A program made the translations under genes and the position numbers. The notes beneath the pieces were generated by a model. That model worked only from the letters and a program-made list of their open reading frames with translations, was not told the DNA's origin and did not search any database. This document shows, piece by piece, positions 43,809 to 51,634 of a stretch of 64,000 nt of DNA. Origin of the DNA: CAYWNK01 sp964459495 (GTDB lineage: Bacteria; Planctomycetota; UBA1135; GCA-002686595); NCBI GenBank assembly GCA_964459495.1, contig CAYWNK010000001.1, positions 1 to 64,000 of the forward strand, read 5' to 3'. Position 1 is the stretch's first letter. Every line of letters starts with the position of its first letter.

Positions 43809-44543
43809 CTAGATCCCCAGGAAGAGTCGATCCGCAAGAATGCCGGGTAGGCCCGCTCCACGAATACGAGACGCCTCGGCTTCAATGTCGTACTCGACGC
43901 GCCGGATCTCGACCGTCTCGGTCTCTGTGTCGAAGAGGCCCCAAGCCGAGAGAGGGTTCTCGTCGCGCGGTTGCCCGACACTTCCGATGTTGACCAGGGC
44001 GTTGGTCACCCCTTTCAAATCGATCACCGATTCCTGGGTGTGGCGTAGCTCCCGGGGCTGGTCTTCATGCCGCAGGATTGTGACCGGTACGTGCGTGTGC
44101 CCGACAAAGCACACGCGTCGAGGTTGTTGATCCAAGGATGGCTCGGCGTCCTCCATGCACTGGACGTAGTCGAACCTCTCGGGCGTGGCCCAGGTTCCGT
44201 GGGCCACAGCCAAGTCCTCGAGTGCAGAGGTCAGAGGCAGGGAGCGGAGCCAGGCAAAATCCTCATCGGTCAGATTCTGCTGGGTCCACTCCACGGCGGC
44301 CTTGGCGTAGGGGTTGAAGTAGGTCGTGTCGAGTTCGCCCGTGCAGGCGGCATCGTGGTTGCCCTTGACGACGGCTGCCTGGTTCTCGCGCAGGACTTGA
44401 ATGACCTCCTGGGGAGCGGCACCGTAGCCCACCACGTCCCCCACGCTGACCAGGGAGGTCACCCCCTGGCCTTTTGCATCCGAGAGGACAGCCTCCAGGG
44501 CGGTCAGGTTGGCGTGGATATCACCGAGGATCGCGTAGCGCAT
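43809..44543 (-). CDS. Calcineurin-like metallophosphoesterase
   Basis: 244 residues. All dimetal motifs are present: GDIHANLTALEAVL (Asp-x-His), GDVVGYG (GDxxxxG), KGNHDAAC (GNHD/E) and VGHTHVPVTI (GHTH), with one more His in VAHGTW. Such enzymes hydrolyse phosphomonoesters or phosphodiesters; this short form resembles the YfcE/UshA-like DNA or cyclic nucleotide phosphodiesterase subfamily, but the substrate is not fixed by the motifs. The start overlaps the stop end of the membrane-protein gene at 44521 by 23 bp, so the genes are coupled. Confidence 0.9.
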   Translation of the reverse strand: MRYAILGDIHANLTALEAVLSDAKGQGVTSLVSVGDVVGYGAAPQEVIQVLRENQAAVVKGNHDAACTGELDTTYFNPYAKAAVEWTQQNLTDEDFAWLRSLPLTSALEDLAVAHGTWATPERFDYVQCMEDAEPSLDQQPRRVCFVGHTHVPVTILRHEDQPRELRHTQESVIDLKGVTNALVNIGSVGQPRDENPLSAWGLFDTETETVEIRRVEYDIEAEASRIRGAGLPGILADRLFLGI

Positions 44544-45345
44544 AATCGCGGGCTTGGCCCGGTACCGTCAACCAAGCAAGCAGGAGCCAGCCCAAGACGG
44601 CGGCGGCCTGGAGCCAGGGGCTCGAATCGTAAGCGACCCGGCTCGGAGTGAGGAGTCCTTCGGGCAGGAGTTGGGCCTCGACGCCGAAAACCCGGCAAAT
44701 CCAGGGCCCGAGGATCGCATCTGGGCCCAGCAGGGCCGGAAGTGCCCAGGTGGCGATCGGCAGCAAGAGGCGGCGTGTCCAGCGCCCCAGGGGCAGGTGC
44801 AGGAGCACAATCGCGATGGCAACGAGGTGCAGGGACGCTCCCGCCAGCCGCAGGGCGAAGCTCGGATCCCGAAAGCCCTGGCCGGCCACCGTCCAGGCGA
44901 TGGGCCCGACTGTGCCCGCCGCTGCAAAAATCAGACACCCCGCGAGCATTCCGCTGCCCTCGGCGACGAGACGCCTGGACGCTGCGGTTCGAGCGAACAG
45001 GCTGCGGTTCTCATCCAGAATCCACAGGCTAGCTAGGCCGCCGAGCTGCAGGGATATAAATGCAAACTCGTATAGCGTGGCCTGTGGGGCCCCATCCACC
45101 GTGGTCACCGCATGGTCGGCGAAGCTCGCAAGTGAGGGCCAGAGCAGTGAGCAGAATGCCGCCCAAAGCCAGAGAGCAGGACGACCAATCAGAGCGAGCC
45201 CGACCCAGCGCGGCACTTCGATCGGTGGCCACCAGCTGCCCGCTTGGGGCGGTAGATCAGGCTCGGACTGGGCCGGTTGGGAAGCGGGTTGCACGGTCTG
45301 TTGTCGGTTGGACTGGGCGCTGCAGTGCTTGACAGCTCTGGGCAC
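44521..45345 (-). CDS. Multipass membrane protein, unknown function
   Basis: 274 residues. A cytoplasmic-looking Gln/Pro/Ser-rich N-terminus (~45 residues) is followed by about six hydrophobic segments: LIGRPALWLWAAFCSLLWPSL, ATLYEFAFISLQLGGLASLWI, GSGMLAGCLIFAAAGTVGPIAW, LHLVAIAIVLLHLPL, LLPIATWALPALLG, and PWLQAAAVLGWLLLAWL. A loop with LPLGRWTRRLL between two of them is positively charged. The topology resembles YIP1-like proteins, but no signature is visible. The N-terminal start is uncertain. It overlaps the downstream metallophosphoesterase by 23 bp and is divergent from parB with 68 bp between. Confidence 0.6.
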   Translation of the reverse strand: MPRAVKHCSAQSNRQQTVQPASQPAQSEPDLPPQAGSWWPPIEVPRWVGLALIGRPALWLWAAFCSLLWPSLASFADHAVTTVDGAPQATLYEFAFISLQLGGLASLWILDENRSLFARTAASRRLVAEGSGMLAGCLIFAAAGTVGPIAWTVAGQGFRDPSFALRLAGASLHLVAIAIVLLHLPLGRWTRRLLLPIATWALPALLGPDAILGPWICRVFGVEAQLLPEGLLTPSRVAYDSSPWLQAAAVLGWLLLAWLTVPGQARDYALRDPR

Positions 45346-45413
45346 CTTTCTACCCTAGGAAGCCCCGGTGTGAGACTGCGTCGGGTCCGGAATCCTCATA
45401 CGACGACTTTGAC

Positions 45414-46289
45414 ATGGGCGCATTAGGCAGAGGGTTGGACTCACTGATCTCGGGCGGCGGGGCGCAGTCCTCGGGCACTGGTTCGAGCGTGGTCGCGATC
45501 ACCAAAATCCGGCCGAACCCGAATCAGCCCCGCAAAACGTTCGACAGTGAGCACCTAGAGGAGCTGCGCGACAGCATTCGCCAGCACGGTGTGCTCCAGC
45601 CGATCTGCGTGCGGCCTGCAGAAGGGGGCTACGAGATCGTGTCCGGCGAGCGCCGTTGGCGTGCTTCGCGCCAGGCAGGCCTGGCCGAGATGCCTGTGGT
45701 GATCCTGGATGGGGTGGACGACGATCGGATCCTGGAGCTCGCTTTGGTCGAGAACCTCCAACGCCAGGACCTCGATCCGCTCGAGAAGGCTCGAGGCTTC
45801 CAGGAGTTGATGGAGCGGGTTGGTCTGACCCAGGAGCAGGTCGCCCAGCGAGTTGGCCTCCGACGATCCACTGTGGCCAATCACCTTCGCTTGCTCGATC
45901 TAGCGGAGGACGTCCAGGAGGCCATGGTCTCCGGTCTTATCACGATGGGCCACGCGCGAGCCCTGGCCGGAGTGAAAGATCCGAAGAAGGTCCAGAAGGC
46001 TCTGGCAGCGGTCGTGCGCGATGATCTTTCGGTTCGCCAGACCGAGCAGCTCATCAAACAATCCGCCTCCCCCAGCGCCGCCCCGGTTGCCCCCAGCAAG
46101 CCTGCAAAGGACGACGGTCCCGCGCCTTGGGTGCGCGACATCGAGCGTCGGATCATCGAAGCTCTGGGCGTTCAGGTGGAACTTCGCAACGGCTCCGGCT
46201 ATCGCGGTCAGCTCACCCTGAAGTACGCGGATCGGGATCAGCTGGAGGCGATGATCGAGCGCCTCGCACCCAAGGCCGAAATCGAGTAG
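45414..46289 (+). CDS. parB: ParB chromosome partition protein (CTPase)
   Basis: 291 residues. The N-terminal MGALGRGLDSLIS is the conserved start that stimulates ParA ATPase in the family. The ParB/Srx CTPase core includes IRPNPNQPRKTFD, GYEIVSGERRWRASRQAG (the GERRxRA box that binds CTP) and LALVENLQRQDLDPLEKARGF. The helix-turn-helix VAQRVGLRRSTVANHLRLL reads parS. A C-terminal dimerisation domain follows a disordered Pro/Ala linker. ParB loads at parS, spreads and condenses DNA, and is positioned by ParA. The gene stands alone on the plus strand, unlike the usual parAB operon; three parS sites lie within 700 bp downstream. Confidence 0.97.
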   Translation: MGALGRGLDSLISGGGAQSSGTGSSVVAITKIRPNPNQPRKTFDSEHLEELRDSIRQHGVLQPICVRPAEGGYEIVSGERRWRASRQAGLAEMPVVILDGVDDDRILELALVENLQRQDLDPLEKARGFQELMERVGLTQEQVAQRVGLRRSTVANHLRLLDLAEDVQEAMVSGLITMGHARALAGVKDPKKVQKALAAVVRDDLSVRQTEQLIKQSASPSAAPVAPSKPAKDDGPAPWVRDIERRIIEALGVQVELRNGSGYRGQLTLKYADRDQLEAMIERLAPKAEIE

Positions 46290-46297
46290 AGGCGATC

Positions 46298-46339
46298 TAT
46301 CCCCAGATCTCCCCATTGCTCTTGGGGATCTGTGGATAA
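46298..46339. promoter_or_regulatory. DnaA box inside an imperfect inverted repeat
   Basis: TGTGGATAA at 46331-46339 matches the DnaA box exactly. It is one arm of an inverted repeat whose other arm starts TATCCCCAGATC at 46298. The repeat begins 9 bp after the parB stop and could act as a terminator hairpin for parB instead, though no T run follows. Confidence 0.55.
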
Positions 46340-46672
46340 GCCCAGGTGCTGGGCAAGCAGGCCGTCTGCTGATTCGTGCAGCTTGGGCTGTTTCGCCTCG
46401 GAGGTTTCGCTCCACCCTGTGTTTGCATTGGGCCATAAACCCCTGCTCTGAGCCATATAAGGCCTAGTGGTCGTCATTTGTCTGACGTTTTGGCCTTTGG
46501 CGATACCTAAGCTCAGCTGCTTGCATTTCCCTTCCGCCGGGTCATTCACAAGTCGCTCTTGATTGTGGAAACATGGTGCTAAGCCCTCGATCTCATGCAG
46601 GCTCGAGCCGTTGAATAGGGCGCTTTGCCTTGCTGTTGCAGGGGCCTGGTGGATCCCTCCCCTTGCCAGCTT

Positions 46673-46688
46673 TGTTCCACGTGGAACA
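46673..46688. other. parS site 1
   Basis: TGTTCCACGTGGAACA, a perfect 16-bp palindrome differing from the general parS consensus TGTTTCACGTGAAACA only by one symmetric base pair. With the flanking T/A it is palindromic over 18 bp. It lies about 380 bp downstream of parB. Confidence 0.88.
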
Positions 46689-46888
46689 ACCTGGTCGATG
46701 TTGGCCGAGAATGCCTAGCGGGGTGCTTTGGTTTCCCCCTAGCGGACGGGTCTATGCTTGCCACGGCGGGTGGGTCGAATGGACCGACGGGGCTCCCATC
46801 GCAAGCTCATCTTCCTCCGGCATGTCGGGTGGCAGGAGAGCGACGCGACTCCCTTCAGTGCTCATTGGCCCTAGGGAACACTCCGCAA

Positions 46889-46904
46889 TGTTCCACGTGG
46901 AACA
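46889..46904. other. parS site 2
   Basis: The same 16-mer TGTTCCACGTGGAACA, palindromic over 18 bp with flanking A/T. It is 200 bp from site 1. Confidence 0.88.
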
Positions 46905-46952
46905 TGCCGGTTGGTCGCTCGAAGTGGATTGCAAGTTGTCCGCCCAGTCGAG

Positions 46953-46988
46953 CTCTAGTCGATGTTCCACGTGGAACATCGACTAGAG
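46953..46988. repeat. parS site 3 within a 36-bp perfect palindrome
   Basis: The 16-mer TGTTCCACGTGGAACA occupies 46963-46978. Dyad symmetry continues without mismatch for ten more bases on each side (left arm begins CTCTAGTCGA), so 46953-46988 is a perfect inverted repeat with no spacer. It is far longer than ParB's contact site. Confidence 0.9.
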
Positions 46989-47058
46989 GCTGGGCGCTAC
47001 TGCGGGGAGCCAGCCGGGTGCCGCGAAGGCGCTTGCCTGCCCATACGGCGCACAAGGC

Positions 47059-47092
47059 AAAAAAAAAGCGGCGCCCCCATCAGGGGCGCCGC
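47059..47092 (-). terminator. Rho-independent terminator after the cyclophilin gene
   Basis: On the minus strand: stem GCGGCGCCCC / GGGGCGCCGC with a short loop, then nine T residues (the plus strand shows nine A's at 47059-47067). It starts 18 bp past the cyclophilin stop. Confidence 0.95.
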
Positions 47093-47109
47093 CTGCGGGT
47101 GGTCTGCCG

Positions 47110-48123
47110 CTACTCGTTCACCACGACATCGTCGATGGTGACCGGCTGATCCGGACGATCCCCAACGCGTGTTTCGGGATCGAAGGGCTTGAGGGGGGCG
47201 GTGCCGATCTCCTCGACGACGTCCATGCCCTCAACCACCTTGCCGAAGATGGTGCTTTGTCCGTCCATGTAGTGGCTACGGCCAAACGTGATGTAGAAGC
47301 GCCGGCTGGAGCTGGCGGGACCGGTGGAGGAGCGAGCCATCGCAAGATAGCCGGGGGCGTGCACAAGCCCGTTCTTCTCGGGCTCCAGTGTGGTGTCGTC
47401 GCCACCGCGGCCCCAGGTCGCCTGGTCTTCAAGGAGGGAATTGGGGTCGCCACCCTCGATCAACGCCGCGGAGGCGTTGTTGAGTGCGCGGTGAAACTTG
47501 GTTCCGTCGTAGCCATCTTCCTTGGCGACGCTCAGGAAGTTCGCGACGTGCTCAGGCGCCAGGTCCTTGTAAAGGGCCACGACAATGTCTCCTTCCGCTG
47601 TTTTGATCGTCGCGCGAGGAGCGTCCGCTGCGGGCTCAGGGTTGTTCAAAATCGACGAGTTGGCCGCCTCCCAGGCGGCCTGGGCCTCGAGATCTTGGGC
47701 GAGCGTGCTGCCGAGGGTGATGTCCGAACCGTCGGGCCCGAGCGGAAAGGCAAGGGTGTTCAGCAGGTGCCCATCAAGCGAACTGAGAGCCTTGGCTGCC
47801 TGGGCGGCGGTGTCGATGTCGTCGTCCGCCATCGCACGTTGGGTTTCGAGCAGGCGCGCCCAGCCTTCGAGGGGGGTGCCTGCCACGCGGGCGCTGGCAG
47901 CCTTGTACTCGGCCAGGTCATCCCCGGGCTTGGCGAGCTGGTTCCACTCCTCGCCGCGGGCCGCTTCGGTAGCGTCCGCTCGGGTCTTGTAGAACACGAT
48001 GGTTCCGGCGATCACCACACCGATCAGGGCGGCTTTCGGCCAGTGGCGGAGAACCCACTGCTCGAAGCCGGACTTCTCTTCTGTGATGATCGTGACTTCG
48101 GTTGCGGACTTGTGCTTGGCCAT
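47110..48123 (-). CDS. Membrane-anchored cyclophilin-type peptidyl-prolyl isomerase with YfgM-like N-terminus
   Basis: 337 residues from the ATG at 48123 (an upstream GTG at 48147 adds eight residues). A short cytoplasmic part (MAKHKSATEV) leads to one membrane helix (WPKAALIGVVIAGTIVFY). A ~120-residue helical region with regularly spaced Ala/Leu (EWNQLAKPGDDLAEYKAASARVAG, GWARLLETQRAMADDD) resembles the tetratricopeptide part of YfgM. The C-terminal ~165 residues are cyclophilin: TIKTAEGDIVVALYKDLAPEHVANFLSVAKEDGYDGTKFHRAL, then a GYLAMARS loop and FGKVVEGMDVVEEI. PpiD and YfgM are separate partners at the Sec translocon in E. coli; here similar parts are fused. It probably folds exported proteins. 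Confidence 0.88.
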   Translation of the reverse strand: MAKHKSATEVTIITEEKSGFEQWVLRHWPKAALIGVVIAGTIVFYKTRADATEAARGEEWNQLAKPGDDLAEYKAASARVAGTPLEGWARLLETQRAMADDDIDTAAQAAKALSSLDGHLLNTLAFPLGPDGSDITLGSTLAQDLEAQAAWEAANSSILNNPEPAADAPRATIKTAEGDIVVALYKDLAPEHVANFLSVAKEDGYDGTKFHRALNNASAALIEGGDPNSLLEDQATWGRGGDDTTLEPEKNGLVHAPGYLAMARSSTGPASSSRRFYITFGRSHYMDGQSTIFGKVVEGMDVVEEIGTAPLKPFDPETRVGDRPDQPVTIDDVVVNE

Positions 48124-48488
48124 GACTGGACTGTCCCAGGACCCCACAAAGGGGAGTGCGAGATGCGCCTACGGAATACGGTGCGTATCGGATACAGTCC
48201 GATGCGCCTGGTTAATGGCGCGGCATCATAGGGACGGGGTGCATCGCACACAAGGCCCCCTGAACAAGGGGAGAGCCTGTTGCAAGGACTTTTTCCGAGG
48301 GAATCGGCCGAGAATAGCCCTGAGCTTCCGAATTTGATGGTCCCGCGGCATGATCCGCCCTCTGCGACGTAAGCCCTGAGATCCCTGATCCCCTGGCACA
48401 GCCCACGTTCCCGCGTGAACGGGGCCTTTGGACTCCCGGGCCCCTAGGCCTGCACCGTCCCGAACACCGACTCTCCGCACCTTTCGCC
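48124..48488. other. Divergent intergenic region
   Basis: 365 bp between the cyclophilin gene and the next secreted-protein gene. I see small palindromes (TACGGAATACGGTGCGTATCGG near 48170, CCCGGGCCCC near 48440) but no tRNA, no SECIS and no protein with a recognisable pattern. Promoters in both directions are expected. Confidence 0.45.
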
Positions 48489-50696
48489 ATGACACCCCTG
48501 CTCCCTCTGTTCTTGTCTCTTGTGCCGAGTGCGCAGGATCACTCTCCGCTCCACCCTGCCGGCGCCAGCCTGTTCATGCAGGCTCCCGACATCGCCGGCT
48601 TGATCTCCGCCTACGAGCAATCGGCCTACGCCAAGCTGATGCAGGATCCCGAGCTTCTCGAGGCGATCGGCAATGTGCTCGGCGAAGAGGATTTCAATCC
48701 TCTGGCCGTGCTTGAGGCAGAGATCGAAGCAGCGGAGAATTCTGGGGATATCCCCTCGATTCGGCCGCTATTGGCGAGTTTGCGTGCCATTTCGATGTCG
48801 GTCAATCTGCGCGACAACGACCTCGGTGCCTTCGTTTCGGCGGCCCGCGGGGGTGGCGGCATGAGCAGCGAGAAGATGATGGAGCAGAAGGCAGCCCAGG
48901 ACTTGGGCTTCCAGTTCGTCATCGACTTTGCGGATGCGCAGAGCGCCTCGGACACCGTGGCCTTGCTGTTTGAAACCCTCAGCGATAATGAGCGCTCGGC
49001 GGTCGCGACCAGCGAGGTCGATGGACCGCGCGGCAAGATGAAGCGCTGGAGCGTCGAAACCGAAGACGAGCCCATGGCGAGCACAATGGAGCTGTTCCAG
49101 GACGGCAGTCGCCTCTGGTGGCGACTGGGTGATCTGGACGTCCAGACCCAGGTGGAGCGCATGGGCGGCAAGGGGTCCACCGTTGCGGAGCGCATGGGCG
49201 CCATGAACGCGGGGATGGGTGTGCGCAGCGGCGTTTCCCTGCTCGAGGTGCACAACCGCCTAGGCGATCAAGTCCTCGAATTGATCGAGGCGGAGATGGG
49301 CGTGGACGGCGTCTCCAGCCTGATCCTGCAGCTGCTCGAGGGCATGGGCGGTCCTGGCTACAGCATGCTGCTGCGCAACGGCGCCTGGCGAGTCAGCGCG
49401 GACGGCGGTCGCTTCATGACCCAGGGGATGCACACCGCCCCGAGCGGCTCGCTACTCGACGGCGCCATCGGCGGCAAGAACCTCAGTCCCGAGTCCATGA
49501 GCCTGGTGCACCCCGAAGCCATCGCCGGGGGCGTGGTCTCGCTCGACGCAGACAGAATCTCTGCGTGGATCCGCCAGAAAGAGGAGGAGAACGAGTCCAA
49601 CGACCTCGCCCAGGTGCAGCAGGCCTACGGCTTTCACCCTGTCGACGATCTGATCGAACCCCTGGGAGGCGCAATGGCCTGGTCCCTGAACGGCAACTTT
49701 GGCATCAGCGCACCGCCCTTCCAGATCGCGGCCGAGGTGCGGGACGCCGAAGCTCTGCGTCGCGGCATCGCAGGACTCGCTCGCCTCATGGCGGACGACA
49801 GCGGCGAGATGGCCACCATCACCTCCAAGCCCTACCGCGGTTTCGACGTGACAACGGTCAAGTTCAACGGGGATGCCTTCGAGGGGAGCGGCATGCCCAT
49901 GAACCCCGCGGACATGGTGCAGCCGACCTTCGTCGTGCTCGAAGACCGCGTTGTGATGACGCTCAACAGCATCCAAGCCAAGCGCGAAATCAAGCGTGTC
50001 ATCAAGGGCAACGCCGAGCTGAACCCCTTGCTCGCGAGTGACGCGATCCCGGATGGGGGCGCCGGCGACATCGGCTTCGCCAACTGGATCGAGGTCGTGG
50101 GGCGGCTCTATAGCGCCGGAAAGAGCTTTGCTCCGATGATGATGGGTCAGATGGATGGGGCTGCGGCTGACCTAGATCTGACGGCTCTGCCCAACGCGGA
50201 GCTCTTCACGCGTCACTTCTCGACTAGCTACAACTGGAAGCGAGTCGCCCAGGATGGCATGCAGTACTACGGAGAATCCTCCTTTGGGCTAGAGGGCAAC
50301 GCCCTGCCCCTGGCCTTCTTGGCGAGTGTGGGGGGCTTTATGACCGCCAGCAACGCTCAACCGGTGCCCTTGGCGATCGCCTCGGGCGTTCCGGGTCCCG
50401 CCGTCGAGGTTGAGAACGGCCCAGAACGGGCCCAGGCGAACATCGCCACCCTGCAGGCTGCGGTGTCGCAGTTCCAGACCAACAATGGCGGCCGGCTGCC
50501 CGAGAACCTCAGCGTCCTGTTCATGAAGGACTCGAGCGGCAATCAGTACGTACCCGGCACGAACATGGTCGACCCCTGGGGCAACGAGTACCTCTACTGG
50601 GTCTCCGACGACCGCAGCCATTTCGCCATCTGGTCCGCCGGCTCCAACGGGGTCGACGACTCGGGCGAAGGTGATGACATCATCGCGGACCTGTAG
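48489..50696 (+). CDS. Secreted protein with GspG-type C-terminal domain
   Basis: 735 residues; the first ~16 are a signal peptide. About 620 residues of an alpha/beta repeat-like body follow (FMQAPDIAGLISAYEQSAYAKLM, AISMSVNLRDNDLGAFVSAA, LGGAMAWSLNGNFGISAPPFQIAAEV, VVMTLNSIQAKREIKRVI), similar to DUF3352-type secreted planctomycete proteins. The last ~85 residues match the type II secretion GspG pseudopilin C-domain: NIATLQAAVSQFQTNNGGRLPE, VDPWGNEYLYWVSDDRSHFAIWSAGSNGVDDSGEGDDI. The N-terminal pilin helix is absent, so this is not a pseudopilin. The Ca-binding pseudopilin core is used as a C-terminal module. Confidence 0.75.
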   Translation: MTPLLPLFLSLVPSAQDHSPLHPAGASLFMQAPDIAGLISAYEQSAYAKLMQDPELLEAIGNVLGEEDFNPLAVLEAEIEAAENSGDIPSIRPLLASLRAISMSVNLRDNDLGAFVSAARGGGGMSSEKMMEQKAAQDLGFQFVIDFADAQSASDTVALLFETLSDNERSAVATSEVDGPRGKMKRWSVETEDEPMASTMELFQDGSRLWWRLGDLDVQTQVERMGGKGSTVAERMGAMNAGMGVRSGVSLLEVHNRLGDQVLELIEAEMGVDGVSSLILQLLEGMGGPGYSMLLRNGAWRVSADGGRFMTQGMHTAPSGSLLDGAIGGKNLSPESMSLVHPEAIAGGVVSLDADRISAWIRQKEEENESNDLAQVQQAYGFHPVDDLIEPLGGAMAWSLNGNFGISAPPFQIAAEVRDAEALRRGIAGLARLMADDSGEMATITSKPYRGFDVTTVKFNGDAFEGSGMPMNPADMVQPTFVVLEDRVVMTLNSIQAKREIKRVIKGNAELNPLLASDAIPDGGAGDIGFANWIEVVGRLYSAGKSFAPMMMGQMDGAAADLDLTALPNAELFTRHFSTSYNWKRVAQDGMQYYGESSFGLEGNALPLAFLASVGGFMTASNAQPVPLAIASGVPGPAVEVENGPERAQANIATLQAAVSQFQTNNGGRLPENLSVLFMKDSSGNQYVPGTNMVDPWGNEYLYWVSDDRSHFAIWSAGSNGVDDSGEGDDIIADL

Positions 50697-50717
50697 GTCC
50701 TGGGACGGTTACAGGCG

Positions 50718-51599
50718 GTGATTCGAGTTGCGCCGGCGGGCTGGTCCTATCCCGACTGGGATGGGCCGGTCTACCCGCGCGCCAAGCCCAAGGGCTTTCA
50801 CCCCCTGCGCCTGCTCGGGCGCTACCTCGACGGTGTTGAGGTCAACAGCTCTTTCTACGCCCTTCCACGGGTGGATATCGTCAGCCGTTGGCTGGAGCTG
50901 ACGAGCCCCTGGCCCGAGTTTCGCTTCGTCGCCAAGCTCTACCAGGGCTTCACCCACCGTCCCTTGGACGAGGGCCGCTGGTCCGAGGAGGCGGAGCAGT
51001 TTCTTGCCGCTCTAGAGCCCCTCCGCCGGCGTTCCAAGCTGGCTGCGATCCTGGTCCAGTTCCCGGTCACCTTCCAGCACGGCCCGGAAGAGGTCCGTCG
51101 GCTGGGGCGCCTGAGGAGTCTGCTGGGCGACGTTCCTCTGGTCCTCGAGGTTCGCCACCACACCTGGTATGAGACGCCGGTCTACGATGTACTGCGCGGC
51201 CTCGGCTACAGCCTGGCCCACATCGACCTACCGAGCGCCTGGAATCACCCGCCGCCGCGCCATCCTGCGACCGGGCCGATTGGGTATCTGCGGCTGCACG
51301 GGCGCAACGAGGAGCAATGGTTCCGGCCGGGCGCGGGCCGTGATGACCGCTACAACTACCTCTACCCCCCACGCGAGGTGGGGGAACTGGCGCGCAAGGC
51401 CGCCTCGATCGCGTCTGAAACCGACGAGACTTGGGTCGTCACCAACAACCACTTCGCAGGGCAGGCGGTCGCAAACGCGATCGAGATCGAGTTCATGTTG
51501 AACGGCAAGGAGCCTGTTTCCGCTTGGCCTGAAATCGTCGCAGCCTTTCCGCACCTCGGTCCATTGACGCGCGTCGAAGGTGGGGGACTCTTCGATTAG
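50718..51599 (+). CDS. DUF72 family protein
   Basis: 293 residues beginning with GTG at 50718 (VIRVAPAGWSYPDWDGPVYP). DUF72 marks in order: AGWSYPDWDG, VEVNSSFYALPRVDIVSRWLEL, FRFVAKLYQGFTH, LAAILVQFPVTFQHGPEEV, VLEVRHHTWYETPVYDVL, GYLRLHGRNEEQWF and YNYLY. The fold is a TIM-barrel; suggested activities include nucleotidyl or phosphate chemistry, none proven. It starts 21 bp after the preceding stop and ends convergent with the ankyrin gene. Confidence 0.92.
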   Translation: MIRVAPAGWSYPDWDGPVYPRAKPKGFHPLRLLGRYLDGVEVNSSFYALPRVDIVSRWLELTSPWPEFRFVAKLYQGFTHRPLDEGRWSEEAEQFLAALEPLRRRSKLAAILVQFPVTFQHGPEEVRRLGRLRSLLGDVPLVLEVRHHTWYETPVYDVLRGLGYSLAHIDLPSAWNHPPPRHPATGPIGYLRLHGRNEEQWFRPGAGRDDRYNYLYPPREVGELARKAASIASETDETWVVTNNHFAGQAVANAIEIEFMLNGKEPVSAWPEIVAAFPHLGPLTRVEGGGLFD

Positions 51600-51634
51600 C
51601 CATCCGGGCTGCTGGGCGTGGCGTAGAGCTGGTG

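Larger units (their letters stand above)
46290..47109. other. Gene-free region with parS cluster, perfect DnaA box and AT-richer stretch
   Basis: 820 bp between parB and the cyclophilin gene. It contains three parS palindromes, a perfect DnaA box TGTGGATAA (46331-46339), a near-perfect TCATTCACA (46542-46550) and TGTGGAAAC (46564-46572), and a stretch from about 46410 to 46560 that is AT-richer than its surroundings. Open frames here encode repeated FHVEH tracts, which are just parS read as protein, so no gene is called. Confidence 0.7.

Noticed and set aside
46752..46979. A 75-codon minus-strand frame starting FHVEH
   Set aside because: The FHVEH and STWN tracts are the translation of parS palindromes. 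No domain pattern.
48124..48488. tRNA gene in the divergent gap
   Set aside because: No T-loop GTTCRANYC and no acceptor-stem pairing could be found on either strand.
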